Shown here one piece after another: positions 7,324 to 15,329 of a stretch of 23,902 bases of DNA. This stretch comes from an uncultured Collinsella sp. Its GTDB lineage: Bacteria > Actinomycetota > Coriobacteriia > Coriobacteriales > Coriobacteriaceae. The stretch lies in the NCBI GenBank assembly GCA_934646965.1, contig CAKUEZ010000022.1, forward strand, positions 1 to 23,902, in the 5' to 3' direction. Below the pieces are notes generated by a model. It was not told the DNA's origin and did not search any database. It saw nothing but the letters and a program-made list of their open reading frames with translations. Position numbers and translations under genes: made by a program. Position 1 is the stretch's first letter. Every line of letters begins with the position of its first letter.

Positions 7324-7947
7324 TTACTTGGTTGTTAGGGTTAGTAGGTCGTTGGGGGTTTTGAGGTTGTAGGTGGCGTTTGGGATGTCTTGGTGTGATC
7401 CCCATGCTGCTCGGGCAAAACTGACCCCTGCTGAAGTTGCGCATTGTTCGTCGTAGACGGTGTCGCCAACGTAGATGACGCTATTGGGGTTTGCGCCCGT
7501 ACGTCGGAGATATTCGAGCATGGGTGCGGGTGCGGGTTTGTGTTCGGTTGTGTCTTCGACAAGGATGATGTGCTCAAAATACTTGTCGAAGCCAAGGGGT
7601 GCTATTTCTTCTGCGTATTCGTCGCGCGCACGTGAGGAGACAATGCCAAGATTGCAACCGTTATCGGCGAGCTTTGCGATAGCTTCCAGCAAGCCGGGAA
7701 ACACGCTGATGGTGCTTTTAAAGCTGGCGGCAACTTGGCACCAGCGATCCAATGTTGCCTGCGAGTAAATCCCAAGTTCCTCAAGAGCATCCTTGCCGGG
7801 TATGCCGAGGGCAAATTCAAGCTCGTGTCGGGGGAGCGTTTTGCCGGTCTCTTCTTGGACAATCTGGGCAAGCGATGACAGCACACTTTCTTCTGTATCT
7901 GCCAGTGTTCCATCAACGTCAAACACAATATGGTCAAAGTGCTTCAT
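7324..7947 (-). CDS. HAD-superfamily phosphatase (phosphoglycolate phosphatase-like)
   Basis: A 207-residue HAD hydrolase of the Gph/beta-phosphoglucomutase-like branch. Motif I is FDVDGTLADT (D10 nucleophile, D12 acid), motif II VSS (S104), motif III lysine K137 in EHKPAP, motif IV VGDTVYDE (D162). The alpha-helical cap lies between about 17 and 85. ATG 7947 is preceded by TAGGAG. It follows the AraC regulator by 56 nt on the same strand and is probably cotranscribed. It presumably dephosphorylates a small sugar phosphate or phosphoglycolate; no residue identifies the exact substrate. Confidence 0.88.
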   Translation of the reverse strand: MKHFDHIVFDVDGTLADTEESVLSSLAQIVQEETGKTLPRHELEFALGIPGKDALEELGIYSQATLDRWCQVAASFKSTISVFPGLLEAIAKLADNGCNLGIVSSRARDEYAEEIAPLGFDKYFEHIILVEDTTEHKPAPAPMLEYLRRTGANPNSVIYVGDTVYDEQCATSAGVSFARAAWGSHQDIPNATYNLKTPNDLLTLTTK

Positions 7948-8003
7948 ATGGTTGCTCCTATCTGTTGTTTGCCTGCAAGTTTGATGCAGTGACAGAAGAA
8001 GGG

Positions 8004-8942
8004 CTAGCGGTATTTCTGCCCGGTACTATCGAGATTCTGCCTCGCTGCTCGATAGCTCGAAGGAGTGCATCCCATTTGTTCTTTAAATACCTGGCCAAGA
8101 TGGCTTGCCGTTGCAAAGCCACATTGGCGAGCGATTGTCTGGATCGTTCGCGTAGTGTGCGCCAAAAGTTCGCAAGCACGGTTGATGCGGTATGCGCGTA
8201 GATATGCCGCCGGGGTCGTTCCTGCGCAAGCTTCGATAATGCGGTAACACTCTCTTTCGCTTACGCCGGCTGCAGATGCCATCTGGGGCACATCTATAGC
8301 GGCTGCATAGTTTGCGCGGATATAGCCCAGGATTGCCTTGAACTGTACGTCGCGGCTGGTCATCCAAGAGGCGTCGTCGGAGGAAAAGAGCGGTTCGGCC
8401 TTGGCGTAAATCTGAATCCAGAGCTCTGACAAGATATTTCGAAGCGCCATCTCGTTCTGCGGCCGTTGAAGGTCGTGGCTAAAGGAGCTCTTCAGCAAAT
8501 CGATAAAGGGCATATCGTCGGGATTGATGGGCGACCATTTGAGCACATCGACGCCTCGACATTGAAGCAATGGGTCGATGTAGCGCTTTTGGAGACGTCC
8601 CGCGGGATCGCCGAGCATCGACGGCTGAAAGATATGCAACATTTGAATGGCTGGCGCCGAATTGGGTGATTGCAATGTGCTGTGCAAAACGCCGCCGTTG
8701 ATAAAGCCGGCGGACCCTTCCTCAAAGCGCACGTGCTCATGAGCCGCGCGCGTGCGATAGTCAATCGCTCCCCGCTCCATGTAGAAAAGCTCGACTTCGG
8801 AATGCCAGTGCCAGGGGACGGAATTGCCCGGATAGCGAGCGAATTCTGCGCGTTCGGCAATATAGGGCCAGTCTTCGGCGGTCTCGGGAAACGCTTCCTC
8901 GCGTCCTCCGCGGTGCAATTCTATGTGATCCATGTTTCGCAT
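8004..8942 (-). CDS. AraC-family transcriptional regulator with cupin sensor
   Basis: A 312-residue regulator. The N-terminal cupin-like ligand domain includes the WHWHSEVELFYMERG segment (about 44-58), typical of sugar-sensing AraC proteins. The C-terminal double helix-turn-helix (about 208-300) carries VPQMASAAGVSERECYRI and TIQTIARQCGFATASHLGQV, followed by FKEQMGCTPSSYR, the standard AraC end. ATG 8942 and a second in-frame ATG three codons later are both possible starts. It is upstream of, and likely cotranscribed with, the HAD phosphatase. Its target and inducer are unknown. Confidence 0.9.
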   Translation of the reverse strand: MRNMDHIELHRGGREEAFPETAEDWPYIAERAEFARYPGNSVPWHWHSEVELFYMERGAIDYRTRAAHEHVRFEEGSAGFINGGVLHSTLQSPNSAPAIQMLHIFQPSMLGDPAGRLQKRYIDPLLQCRGVDVLKWSPINPDDMPFIDLLKSSFSHDLQRPQNEMALRNILSELWIQIYAKAEPLFSSDDASWMTSRDVQFKAILGYIRANYAAAIDVPQMASAAGVSERECYRIIEACAGTTPAAYLRAYRINRACELLAHTTRTIQTIARQCGFATASHLGQVFKEQMGCTPSSYRAARQNLDSTGQKYR

Positions 8943-8967
8943 GGCATCAGTATAAAGCGCGATGGAC

Positions 8968-9327
8968 TTAGATTGCTCTTGCTTGGTTGGGGAAGGTTTT
9001 GTTTAGGGATGCTTGGAGCTTTTTGAATGAGGTTTGTAGGTTGAGGCGCTGATTGGCGGAGCGCTTAGATTGCTTGATGGTGGGGGAGTCGAGGAGACCG
9101 TCTCTCTGTGTCGGGGGGAAGGAGAAAAGGTCCGCATGTTTTAGGGATGGCTGTGTTGCGTCATTGGAAGAATGCATGCGTGCGGCCTCCTCGATGTCCA
9201 CCAAAAGGTTGCGCACGGGGTGTGCTGCTAGGTCCCGTGCGTTGGCAGTATTATGCAGCGGACCGTTCAAAGAAGCGCTAAAGAAAGGCTTAACCTGGTT
9301 TGGTGTTACGGTGAAACCGCAGGTCAA
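8968..9327 (-). CDS. Doubtful orphan ORF in a 486-bp gap
   Basis: The gap 8943-9428 has no confident gene. This minus-strand frame is open from 9372 and encodes up to about 130 residues, but only a TTG at 9327 is available as a start and no ribosome site precedes it. The translated text is hydrophilic with basic residues near its end (RLNLQTSFKKLQASLNKTF); I recognise no family. It follows the NUDIX-Vsr gene on the same strand, so it could be a decayed neighbour. An overlapping plus-strand frame at 9053-9340 looks less protein-like. Confidence 0.22.
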   Translation of the reverse strand: MTCGFTVTPNQVKPFFSASLNGPLHNTANARDLAAHPVRNLLVDIEEAARMHSSNDATQPSLKHADLFSFPPTQRDGLLDSPTIKQSKRSANQRLNLQTSFKKLQASLNKTFPNQARAI

Positions 9328-9428
9328 AGCTATCGAGTAACACTCTTGAAAGGTTTTGAGCTTAAGGGCTTTCTAAGGTTTGTGGCGCGGATGTGGCGCG
9401 GGCGTGCGGGACCTGTGAATGGCTCGTT

Positions 9429-10415
9429 TTAGCGCTGCGGAGTCGCGGCTCGCACCTGCTCGATGACCTTTTCCATGGTGGCGTCGATGCGGTCCTTTTT
9501 GAGTTCGCATTCCCAGATAGTTATGGGTGTCCAGCCCATTTCGGTGAGTGCTGCCACGGCAGCCCGGTCGCGCTCGACGTTGCGGCGGAACTTTGTCTCC
9601 CAAAACTCAACGTTGCGCTTGGGCTGACTCGGATTGCACTTGGGGCAACGATGCCAAAAGCAGCCGTTGACGAAGATGGCGATCTTGCGCCCGGGGAAGG
9701 CGATGTCTGGCTTGCCGGGAACTTTCCATTCCAGGCGATAACCCGTGAGTCCCGCGGCGCGCAGGCGCTGGCGAACGAGCAGCTCGGGCTTGGTATTGGC
9801 GCGCTTGTTGCCTTTCATGGACTTTTTGATGGCGGCGCGACGGCGGACTAGCTCGCGCTCGTCGGCGGAGAGGTCCGAGGTGTCGATGCCGTCGAGCAGA
9901 CCGGGTTTGGGGCGCTTTTTGGAGCGGCGTTTGGTTTTGCGCTTGGGTTTGGTGGTGGGGTCGTCGGTTGTGTTGGGCACGGCGTCATCGGTGGCGCTTG
10001 CCTCAAGTCGGTCTTCCTTGAGCTTGATCAGCGCATCAATCAGTCCCTTGTCGGCGGGCATCCATTCCACCGTTGCCAGCGAGGTGCGCGGAATCCAGCG
10101 GATGTCGAGCTGGCGGTCGTGTTTCTGGGGTTCATCGGACTCATCGGCCAACGAGCAGTAATAACACTCCATGGAGAGATGAAAATCGGGATAGTCGTAC
10201 TCAACGGTATAGAAATCGCGCAGGTTGGTGACCTTTACCTGCAGTTCTTCCATGAGCTCGCGACGTACGGCGTCCTCGGGCGACTCGCCGCGTACAATCT
10301 TGCCGCCTGGGAACTCCCAAAGTCCCTGCATGTCGCCATAGCCGCGCTGCACGGCAAGCAGCTCGTCGGATCCTTCCTTGCGAATGATCCCAGCGGCAAC
10401 ATGAACAGTCTTCAA
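9429..10415 (-). CDS. NUDIX hydrolase-Vsr endonuclease fusion
   Basis: A 328-residue two-domain protein. Residues 1-135 are a MutT-like NUDIX domain that usually hydrolyses oxidised or modified nucleoside triphosphates; the NUDIX box runs from G38 to V60 (E44, R52, E53, E56, E57), with Q59 replacing the last Gly. A basic linker (about 156-171, KPKRKTKRRSKKRPK) follows. Residues 200-325 are a Vsr very-short-patch-repair endonuclease, with NTKPELLVR, PGKPDIAFP (D237), FVNGCFWHRCPKC (249-260, H255) and TIWECE. Vsr nicks at T:G mismatches left by 5-methylcytosine deamination. The start is TTG 10415 with AGAGGA six bases upstream; the frame stays open to 11000 only antisense to the ABC gene. No cytosine methyltransferase is visible nearby. 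Confidence 0.88.
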   Translation of the reverse strand: MKTVHVAAGIIRKEGSDELLAVQRGYGDMQGLWEFPGGKIVRGESPEDAVRRELMEELQVKVTNLRDFYTVEYDYPDFHLSMECYYCSLADESDEPQKHDRQLDIRWIPRTSLATVEWMPADKGLIDALIKLKEDRLEASATDDAVPNTTDDPTTKPKRKTKRRSKKRPKPGLLDGIDTSDLSADERELVRRRAAIKKSMKGNKRANTKPELLVRQRLRAAGLTGYRLEWKVPGKPDIAFPGRKIAIFVNGCFWHRCPKCNPSQPKRNVEFWETKFRRNVERDRAAVAALTEMGWTPITIWECELKKDRIDATMEKVIEQVRAATPQR

Positions 10416-10515
10416 CAGGAGTCCTCTCTCAACATCAACACGTGACAGGGTCGCTACCCCTACCTTACACAACGGTAAGGCAAGCGTAAGCCATATCGAT
10501 GGTAGCCGACTCGTC

Positions 10516-10553
10516 TTCTTGCGACTATAGATGCCGTAGACTAATCGCAAGAA
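10516..10553. promoter_or_regulatory. Inverted repeat in the leader of the BceAB-like operon
   Basis: TTCTTGCGA (10516-10524) and TCGCAAGAA (10545-10553) form a 9-bp dyad with a 20-nt gap, just before the AAAGGA ribosome site of the ATPase gene. It may be an operator or an mRNA hairpin controlling translation. A CCTTAC/GTAAGG pair also lies near 10461-10479, on the NUDIX-Vsr side. Confidence 0.4.
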
Positions 10554-10563
10554 AGGACTCGGT

Positions 10564-11349
10564 ATGCAAACCATGCAAGCAGCGACCCCGGTACTGGAGG
10601 TCGCGCATCTCGAAAAGGTATACGGCGCGCTGGGCAACGTGACCCGCGCGCTCAACGACGTCAGCTTTACCGTCAACCGTGGCGAATTCGTGGGCATCAT
10701 GGGTGCCTCGGGCTCGGGAAAGTCGACACTGCTCAACTGCGTGTCGACCATCGACAGCGCCACGAGCGGCATCATTCGCATCAACGGCCAGGATGTGACG
10801 CGCATGAAACAGGCCAAGCTTTCGCAGTTCCGCCGCGAGGAGCTGGGCTTCATCTTCCAGGACTCCAACCTGCTCGACACGCTTACGGCGCGCGAGAACA
10901 TTGCTCTGCCGCTCACCATCGCCCGCGTGAATTCGGCCGAAATCTCGACCCGTGTGCAGGACGTGGCCGCACGCCTGTCCATTAGCCAGGTGCTCGACAA
11001 GTACTCCTATCAGATGTCCGGTGGTCAGCAACAGCGCGTTGCCGCAGCTCGCGCGCTCGTCACCGACCCCACCATGATCATGGCCGACGAGCCCACCGGC
11101 GCCCTCGACTCCAAAAGCGCCCGCCTGCTGCTCGAGAGCCTAGAGGCCCTCAACCGCCGCCTGCGCGCCACCGTGCTCATGGTTACGCACGACAGTTTTG
11201 CCGCCAGCTACACGAGTCGTGTGCTGTTTATTCGCGACGGCAAGATCTTCACCGAGCTGCGCCGTGGCGACACCGACCGCCGAGAGTTCTTCGACCGCAT
11301 TATGGAGGTCGTTGCCATGATGGGCGGTGAGGGCTCCGATGCTCTGTAA
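10564..11349 (+). CDS. ABC transporter ATPase, BceA/MacB type
   Basis: A 261-residue nucleotide-binding subunit. Walker A GASGSGKST is at 47-55, the Q-loop IFQDSNLLD at about 97-105, signature MSGGQQQR at 151-158, Walker B MIMADE at 171-176 with the typical PTGALDS D-loop, and H-loop VTHD near 207. It powers the FtsX-like permease encoded next, whose start overlaps it by 11 bp. BceAB-type systems usually detoxify antimicrobial peptides in Gram-positives and are controlled by a BceRS two-component system, which is not present in this window. The start is ATG 10564 after AAAGGA. Peptide resistance is a family-based inference. Confidence 0.93.
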   Translation: MQTMQAATPVLEVAHLEKVYGALGNVTRALNDVSFTVNRGEFVGIMGASGSGKSTLLNCVSTIDSATSGIIRINGQDVTRMKQAKLSQFRREELGFIFQDSNLLDTLTARENIALPLTIARVNSAEISTRVQDVAARLSISQVLDKYSYQMSGGQQQRVAAARALVTDPTMIMADEPTGALDSKSARLLLESLEALNRRLRATVLMVTHDSFAASYTSRVLFIRDGKIFTELRRGDTDRREFFDRIMEVVAMMGGEGSDAL

Positions 11350-13540
11350 ACTCGCTTGGGGCAACGTCCGCCGCGCCGGCCGCGACTACCTCGTCTACCT
11401 TTTGACGCTCACCTTGGGCGTCACGGTCTTCTACGCCTTTAACACCGTCTCGATGCAGGTTGACATTGCCGGCATCGATGAAGAGGGCTTGGCGCAGGTT
11501 ATGGGCAGCATGCTCGGCTACCTGACGTACTTTTTGGCCGGCGTCATGGCCTTTTTGATGGTGTACGCCAATAACTTCATCATGAAACGCCGCAAAAAGG
11601 AGTTTGGCCTGTACCAGGTGCTCGGCATGGGGCGCGGGCGCGTCGCCACGATCATGGCGCTCGAGACCGTGATAGTGTCGGTCGTGGCCTTTGTCGCCGG
11701 CATTGTGCTGGGTGTGGGACTTTCCCAGCTCATGACGTTCTTTACGGCCTCGCTCTTTAAGACGCAGATCGCCAATTTCCACTTCTTTTTCTCGGTGCAT
11801 GCGTTCAACCTGACCCTTGTCTGCATGCTCGTAATGTTTGTGCTCACGCTACTGCTGAACCTTCGCGCCGTGCGTCGTACCAAACTCATCGAGCTTATGG
11901 GTGCCGAGCGTCGCAACGAGAGCATCAAGACACGCAACCCCTGGATCGCGATTGCCATCTTTGCCGTGGGCGTGGCGCTTGTGGGCGTGGCCTATTACCG
12001 TCTGCTACGTGATGGGTTCCCGCTAACCGCGACGGACAGCAAGCTGCAAGAGGCCATGAACCAGTTTGGTATTACGACCGCTATGGTTACCGTGGGCACC
12101 TTTGCCCTGTTCTGGGGACTCTCGGGCATGCTCATCAAGCTGCTACAGAGCCTGCGCGGCGTGTATTGGCGCGGCCTCAACATGTTTACCGTGCGCCAGC
12201 TTGCGGCCAAAGTCAACACGGTGTGCTTTTCGATGGGCGTCATCGCGATGCTCCTGTTTTTGGCCATCACCTCGGTGACGTGCGGTATGTCGATTGCCAA
12301 CGTGATGAACGAAAACCTGGAGCGCTATAACCCTGTTGATGTGTCTCAGACGTATGTCTATTACACGCCCGATACGCTCGACTACTACAAAGAATATGTC
12401 AATCCGTCTGAAGCCGACCGCATGGTGCTAGCCGATACAACGGTCGATTTGTACTCCGCATGGCACGGCAAGGGCAAGTCGGCGGACAACAACGACGAGA
12501 CCGGCAAGAAGGTCAATATCGCCGATGTTGCCGGTGAGCATGTTCAGATCGATTCGTATCTGAGTTTCCCGTTTGGCGGTTCGAATCCTTCGGTGTCTGC
12601 GGGTGAGATGTGCAAGACCATGGGCGAAAAGCTCCCCAAGGCGCTCGGGGGTAGCAATGCCGATACGATGGGTCTGTTTGTGACGCCGGCGAGCCAGTAC
12701 AACAAACTGCGCCAGATGATGGGCGAGGAGCCGGTGAGCATTGGCCGCGACCAGTACCTGCTTACGTGTGATATGGGCGGTGAGCTGGGCGACCTGTACA
12801 CCAAGTACATGGCCGGCGGCCATACCCTCACCTTGGGCGGGCATGAGCTCAAGCCCGCAACCGATAAGTCGGACAAGGACACGGCGGCCATCGCCAACGC
12901 GGCGATGGGCAGTAACCCGGGTACCGTCGTCGTTGCCGACGAGCTGTTGTCCCAACTTAATCTGCAGCCGTATTCCAGTAGCCTGCTCGTTAATTACAAA
13001 CAGGGGATGGATACGACCGAGGCAGACGAGAGCATTAAATACACTTTGCTCGACAATCTGCTCGTTGACGGCAAGGAGCCAGGGTCATGGGGAATCTTCA
13101 TCACACGCTCCGAGATGTACACGCAAGCAGCGCAAATGAACGGCATGATTAGCTATCTGGCCATCTACATTGGCTTTGTACTGGTCGTTGCGTGCGCGGC
13201 AATCCTGTCGATCCAGCAGCTCTCCAACGTTGCCGACGGCAGTCGCAGCTACCGCGTGCTGTCGCAGATCGGTTGCGACGACCGTCAGATTCGCCACTCG
13301 GTGATGGCACAGCAGGCAGTGTTCTTCCTGTTCCCGCTGGCAGTGGGCCTGGCGCACTCGTTTGTGGCGCTCAAGGTAATCATCGACCTAGTGAGCACGT
13401 TCGGCAACATGAGTATCGGCGGCACGGTGGGCCTCACCTGCGCGATCTTCCTAGCAGCCTACGGCGGCTACTTCCTGGTGACCTACGTTATGAGTACCGG
13501 CATCGTGCGCTCCGCCATCGCCACCCGTTATAGCGAATAG
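11339..13540 (+). CDS. ABC transporter permease, BceB-type (FtsX domains)
   Basis: A 733-residue membrane subunit. The predicted layout is seven membrane segments in the first 310 residues, a long extracytoplasmic domain (about 315-605) and three more segments at the end: the ten-helix BceB topology, with FtsX/MacB-like blocks at both ends. The large domain between helices 7 and 8 is where BceB proteins bind the peptide or its lipid complex. ATG 11339 overlaps the ATPase stop and indicates translational coupling; a GTG at 11327 is less likely. The substrate is unknown. The gene is followed by a structured repeat at 13584. Confidence 0.9.
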   Translation: MLCKLAWGNVRRAGRDYLVYLLTLTLGVTVFYAFNTVSMQVDIAGIDEEGLAQVMGSMLGYLTYFLAGVMAFLMVYANNFIMKRRKKEFGLYQVLGMGRGRVATIMALETVIVSVVAFVAGIVLGVGLSQLMTFFTASLFKTQIANFHFFFSVHAFNLTLVCMLVMFVLTLLLNLRAVRRTKLIELMGAERRNESIKTRNPWIAIAIFAVGVALVGVAYYRLLRDGFPLTATDSKLQEAMNQFGITTAMVTVGTFALFWGLSGMLIKLLQSLRGVYWRGLNMFTVRQLAAKVNTVCFSMGVIAMLLFLAITSVTCGMSIANVMNENLERYNPVDVSQTYVYYTPDTLDYYKEYVNPSEADRMVLADTTVDLYSAWHGKGKSADNNDETGKKVNIADVAGEHVQIDSYLSFPFGGSNPSVSAGEMCKTMGEKLPKALGGSNADTMGLFVTPASQYNKLRQMMGEEPVSIGRDQYLLTCDMGGELGDLYTKYMAGGHTLTLGGHELKPATDKSDKDTAAIANAAMGSNPGTVVVADELLSQLNLQPYSSSLLVNYKQGMDTTEADESIKYTLLDNLLVDGKEPGSWGIFITRSEMYTQAAQMNGMISYLAIYIGFVLVVACAAILSIQQLSNVADGSRSYRVLSQIGCDDRQIRHSVMAQQAVFFLFPLAVGLAHSFVALKVIIDLVSTFGNMSIGGTVGLTCAIFLAAYGGYFLVTYVMSTGIVRSAIATRYSE

Positions 13541-13583
13541 CCAACCTGGTACAGAACATAATCATCGCAGGTAGAGCATAAGT

Positions 13584-13728
13584 CAGCGAAAGCGCCCCTA
13601 GGCGAGCAAGGTGACGTGAAAGAGGAGGGAAGCGTACTTTGGTACGCGACCGACGATTGAACGTCAGATTGCCGCCTAGGGGCGCTTGCAGCGTCGAGCC
13701 GTTACGCGGTTTGGTAAAACCGCGTAAC
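13584..13728 (+). ncRNA. Structured repeat / candidate RNA, copy A
   Basis: On the plus strand: conserved CAGCGAAA, then a 13-bp outer stem (13590-13602 with 13675-13687), a conserved internal loop (CGAGCAAGGTG opposite CAGATTGCC), an inner stem TGACGT/ACGTCA (13612-13617, 13661-13666), a purine-rich loop (GAAAGAGGAG opposite CGACGATTGA), and an apical GCGTAC/GTACGC hairpin (13632-13647). A conserved GCAGCGTCGAGCC linker then leads to a 12-bp terminal hairpin GTTACGCGGTTT/AAACCGCGTAAC (13701-13728). Copy B shares the loops and linker almost letter for letter, but its stems have different sequence and still pair. The gap 13541-13948 otherwise holds only a half terminator and an inverted-repeat element. 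Confidence 0.65.
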
Positions 13729-13733
13729 TCGAG

Positions 13734-13752
13734 CACCTTTGTGGTGGTTTTT
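13734..13752 (+). repeat. Half copy of the CACCTTTGTGGTGG terminator repeat
   Basis: CACCTTTGTGGTGGTTTTT matches the right arm and T-tract of the hairpins at 3546-3590 and 5067-5111, but the left arm is missing, so no stem can form. It lies between structured copy A and the inverted-repeat element, and looks like a truncated or recombined remnant. Confidence 0.7.
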
Positions 13753-13783
13753 GCCTGTCGGCGGCGTGCCGTTCCTCCGTCTA

Positions 13784-13919
13784 TCTCAATCTGTAACATC
13801 TGGCTGGCAAAATCGCCTCTATCTGTTATAGATTAAGATTGTTTGTCCCGAGCCATATGGTTTGTCTCGATCTGCAACAACAAGACGGGGATTCGGCCCC
13901 TAGGTGTTACAGATTGAGA
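13784..13919. repeat. 136-bp element with 15-bp terminal inverted repeats, copy 2
   Basis: TCTCAATCTGTAACA (13784-13798) and its exact reverse complement (13905-13919) bound an element aligning along its length with 4899-5036. Shared words include TGGCAAAATCG, CTCTATCTGTTA and TCTCGATCTG. It ends 16 bp before the aguA ribosome site, so any promoter adjacent to aguA must lie within or beyond it. Internal units carry single changes (ATCTGTTATAGAT, TCTCGATCTGCAACA), while the termini are intact. Confidence 0.85.
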
Positions 13920-13948
13920 CAATGGCCGTTCGATTTGGAGGAAGCCTT

Positions 13949-15154
13949 ATGCGTACGATCACCGAGTCCGAATCCACGCCCAAGGCCGACGGCTTCTTTA
14001 TGCCCGCTGAGTTCGCTCCGCAGGATCGCGTGTGGATGGGCTGGCCCCACCGCACCGACACCTGGGCTCATGGCGCCAAGCCGGCCCAGAAACAATATGC
14101 CGCCATCGCTCGCGCCATTGCCGAGTTCACCCCAGTCACCATGTGCGCCAACCAGGCAGATTATGCCAACTGCAAGGCTGTCTTCGAGGAAGACGAGAAC
14201 GTCGCCGTTATCGAGATGACCACCGATGACGCTTGGTTCCGTGACACCGCTGCCACCTTTGTCATCAATGACAAGGGCGAGAAGCGCGCTGTCCACTGGC
14301 ACTTCAACGCCTACGGCGGCCTCGTCGACGGCCTCTACTTCCCGTGGGACAAGGACGAGCAGATCGCCCTTAAGATTGCCGAGCTTTCTGGCTGCCGTCG
14401 CTATCGTCCCGATGACATGATTCTCGAGGGCGGCTCCATCACCGTCGACGGCGAGGGCACCCTTGTCGTGACCGACCAGTGCCTGCTTTCCCCGGGCCGC
14501 ACCTGCTCTGCGGTTCTGGAGGAGGAAGAGGATCCCGAGTCCATCTGGCCCAAGTTCAAGAAGAAGTTTGAGCCCTGGAGCGAGGAGCTTCGCGCCTATA
14601 TGGACGAGCATCTCAAGGATTACCTGGGTGTCGAGAAGGTCATTTGGGTCAAGGAGGGCATCGATCCCGAGGAGACCAACGGCCACATCGACGACGTCGC
14701 TACGTTCATCGCTCCGGGCGTCATGGCCTGCATCTGGACCGACGATCCCGAGTATCCGTTCTACGAGCAGTGCCACGCTGCCTACGAGACTCTCTCCAAT
14801 GCCGTTGACGCCAAGGGCCGCAAGATGAAGGTCTACAAGCTGTGCATGCCCGTGAAGCCGCTGTTCATGGATCAGGCTTCCTGCGACACCATCGACGCCG
14901 ATGAGAACGCCGAGCCGCGCGTTGCCGACGAGCCGCTGATCGCTTCTTACATGAACTACCTGGTCACCAACCACGGCGTTATCGTCCCGCAGTACGGCGA
15001 CGAGAACGACCAGCTGGCTGTTGACACGCTCCAGAAGATCTACGACGAGGTCTGGGGCGAGGGCGTCTACAGGTGCGTCGGCGTTCAGTCCGAGCAGGTC
15101 GTCTTCGGCGGCGGCAACATCCACTGCATTACCCAGCAAGAACCGTCCGCTTAA
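13949..15154 (+). CDS. aguA: Agmatine deiminase (agmatine iminohydrolase)
   Basis: A 401-residue enzyme of the peptidyl-arginine-deiminase/guanidino-group superfamily that converts agmatine to N-carbamoylputrescine and ammonia. The active-site set is present: DDAWFRDTA (93-101), EGGSITVDGEGTLVVTDQCLL (starting at E160; split as EGGSITVDGEG and TLVVTDQCLL), ETNGHIDDVATF (242-253, H246), and catalytic C393 in GGGNIHCITQQ near the C-terminus. It is about 25-30 residues longer than typical, owing mainly to an acidic insertion around 190-221. The start is ATG 13949 with TTGGAGGAA. No putrescine carbamoyltransferase, carbamate kinase or agmatine antiporter is beside it, so the usual deiminase operon is absent here. 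Confidence 0.93.
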   Translation: MRTITESESTPKADGFFMPAEFAPQDRVWMGWPHRTDTWAHGAKPAQKQYAAIARAIAEFTPVTMCANQADYANCKAVFEEDENVAVIEMTTDDAWFRDTAATFVINDKGEKRAVHWHFNAYGGLVDGLYFPWDKDEQIALKIAELSGCRRYRPDDMILEGGSITVDGEGTLVVTDQCLLSPGRTCSAVLEEEEDPESIWPKFKKKFEPWSEELRAYMDEHLKDYLGVEKVIWVKEGIDPEETNGHIDDVATFIAPGVMACIWTDDPEYPFYEQCHAAYETLSNAVDAKGRKMKVYKLCMPVKPLFMDQASCDTIDADENAEPRVADEPLIASYMNYLVTNHGVIVPQYGDENDQLAVDTLQKIYDEVWGEGVYRCVGVQSEQVVFGGGNIHCITQQEPSA

Positions 15155-15166
15155 TCGTCTGGCTTT

Positions 15167-15253
15167 CCGAGGCACGGCATCTTCCCGTTCATTCGTCGCT
15201 TGCGTACCAAAGTACGCGGCGCTCCTCTTTCACGGGAATCTGCCGCACCTCAG
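15167..15253 (-). ncRNA. Structured repeat / candidate RNA, copy C (short form)
   Basis: Read on the minus strand, an outer stem GAGGTGCGGCA/TGCCGTGCCTC holds with two G-U wobbles (on the plus strand these would be A-C mismatches, pointing to minus-strand sense). An inner stem TTCCCGT/ACGGGAA (15232-15238, 15182-15188) follows, then the family loop GAAAGAGGAG opposite CGACGAATGA, and an apical GCGTACTTTGGTACGC hairpin (15202-15217), identical to that of copy A. It lacks the terminal hairpin of A and B. It lies just after aguA and antisense to it. Confidence 0.55.
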
Positions 15254-15259
15254 AAACCC

Positions 15260-15328
15260 AGTCAATCAAGCGGACCGGCGTAACTCAGGCCCGCCACCTT
15301 GCAGCCAATCAAGCGGACTGGCGTAACT
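15260..15328 (+). repeat. Two 26-bp direct repeats
   Basis: Bases 15260-15285 and 15303-15328 differ at only two positions and share CAATCAAGCGGAC and GGCGTAACT, with a 43-bp period. They sit between structured copy C and the hairpin at 15330. No coding capacity is evident. Confidence 0.75.
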
Positions 15329-15329
15329 G

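Noticed and set aside
9053..9340. 95-residue plus-strand ORF
   Set aside because: Unusual composition, no ribosome site and no family; it overlaps an equally doubtful minus-strand frame.
9429..11000. A 523-residue reading of the NUDIX-Vsr frame starting at 11000
   Set aside because: The first 195 residues are antisense to the ABC ATPase gene and its upstream region; the NUDIX domain begins at the TTG at 10415, which has a ribosome site.
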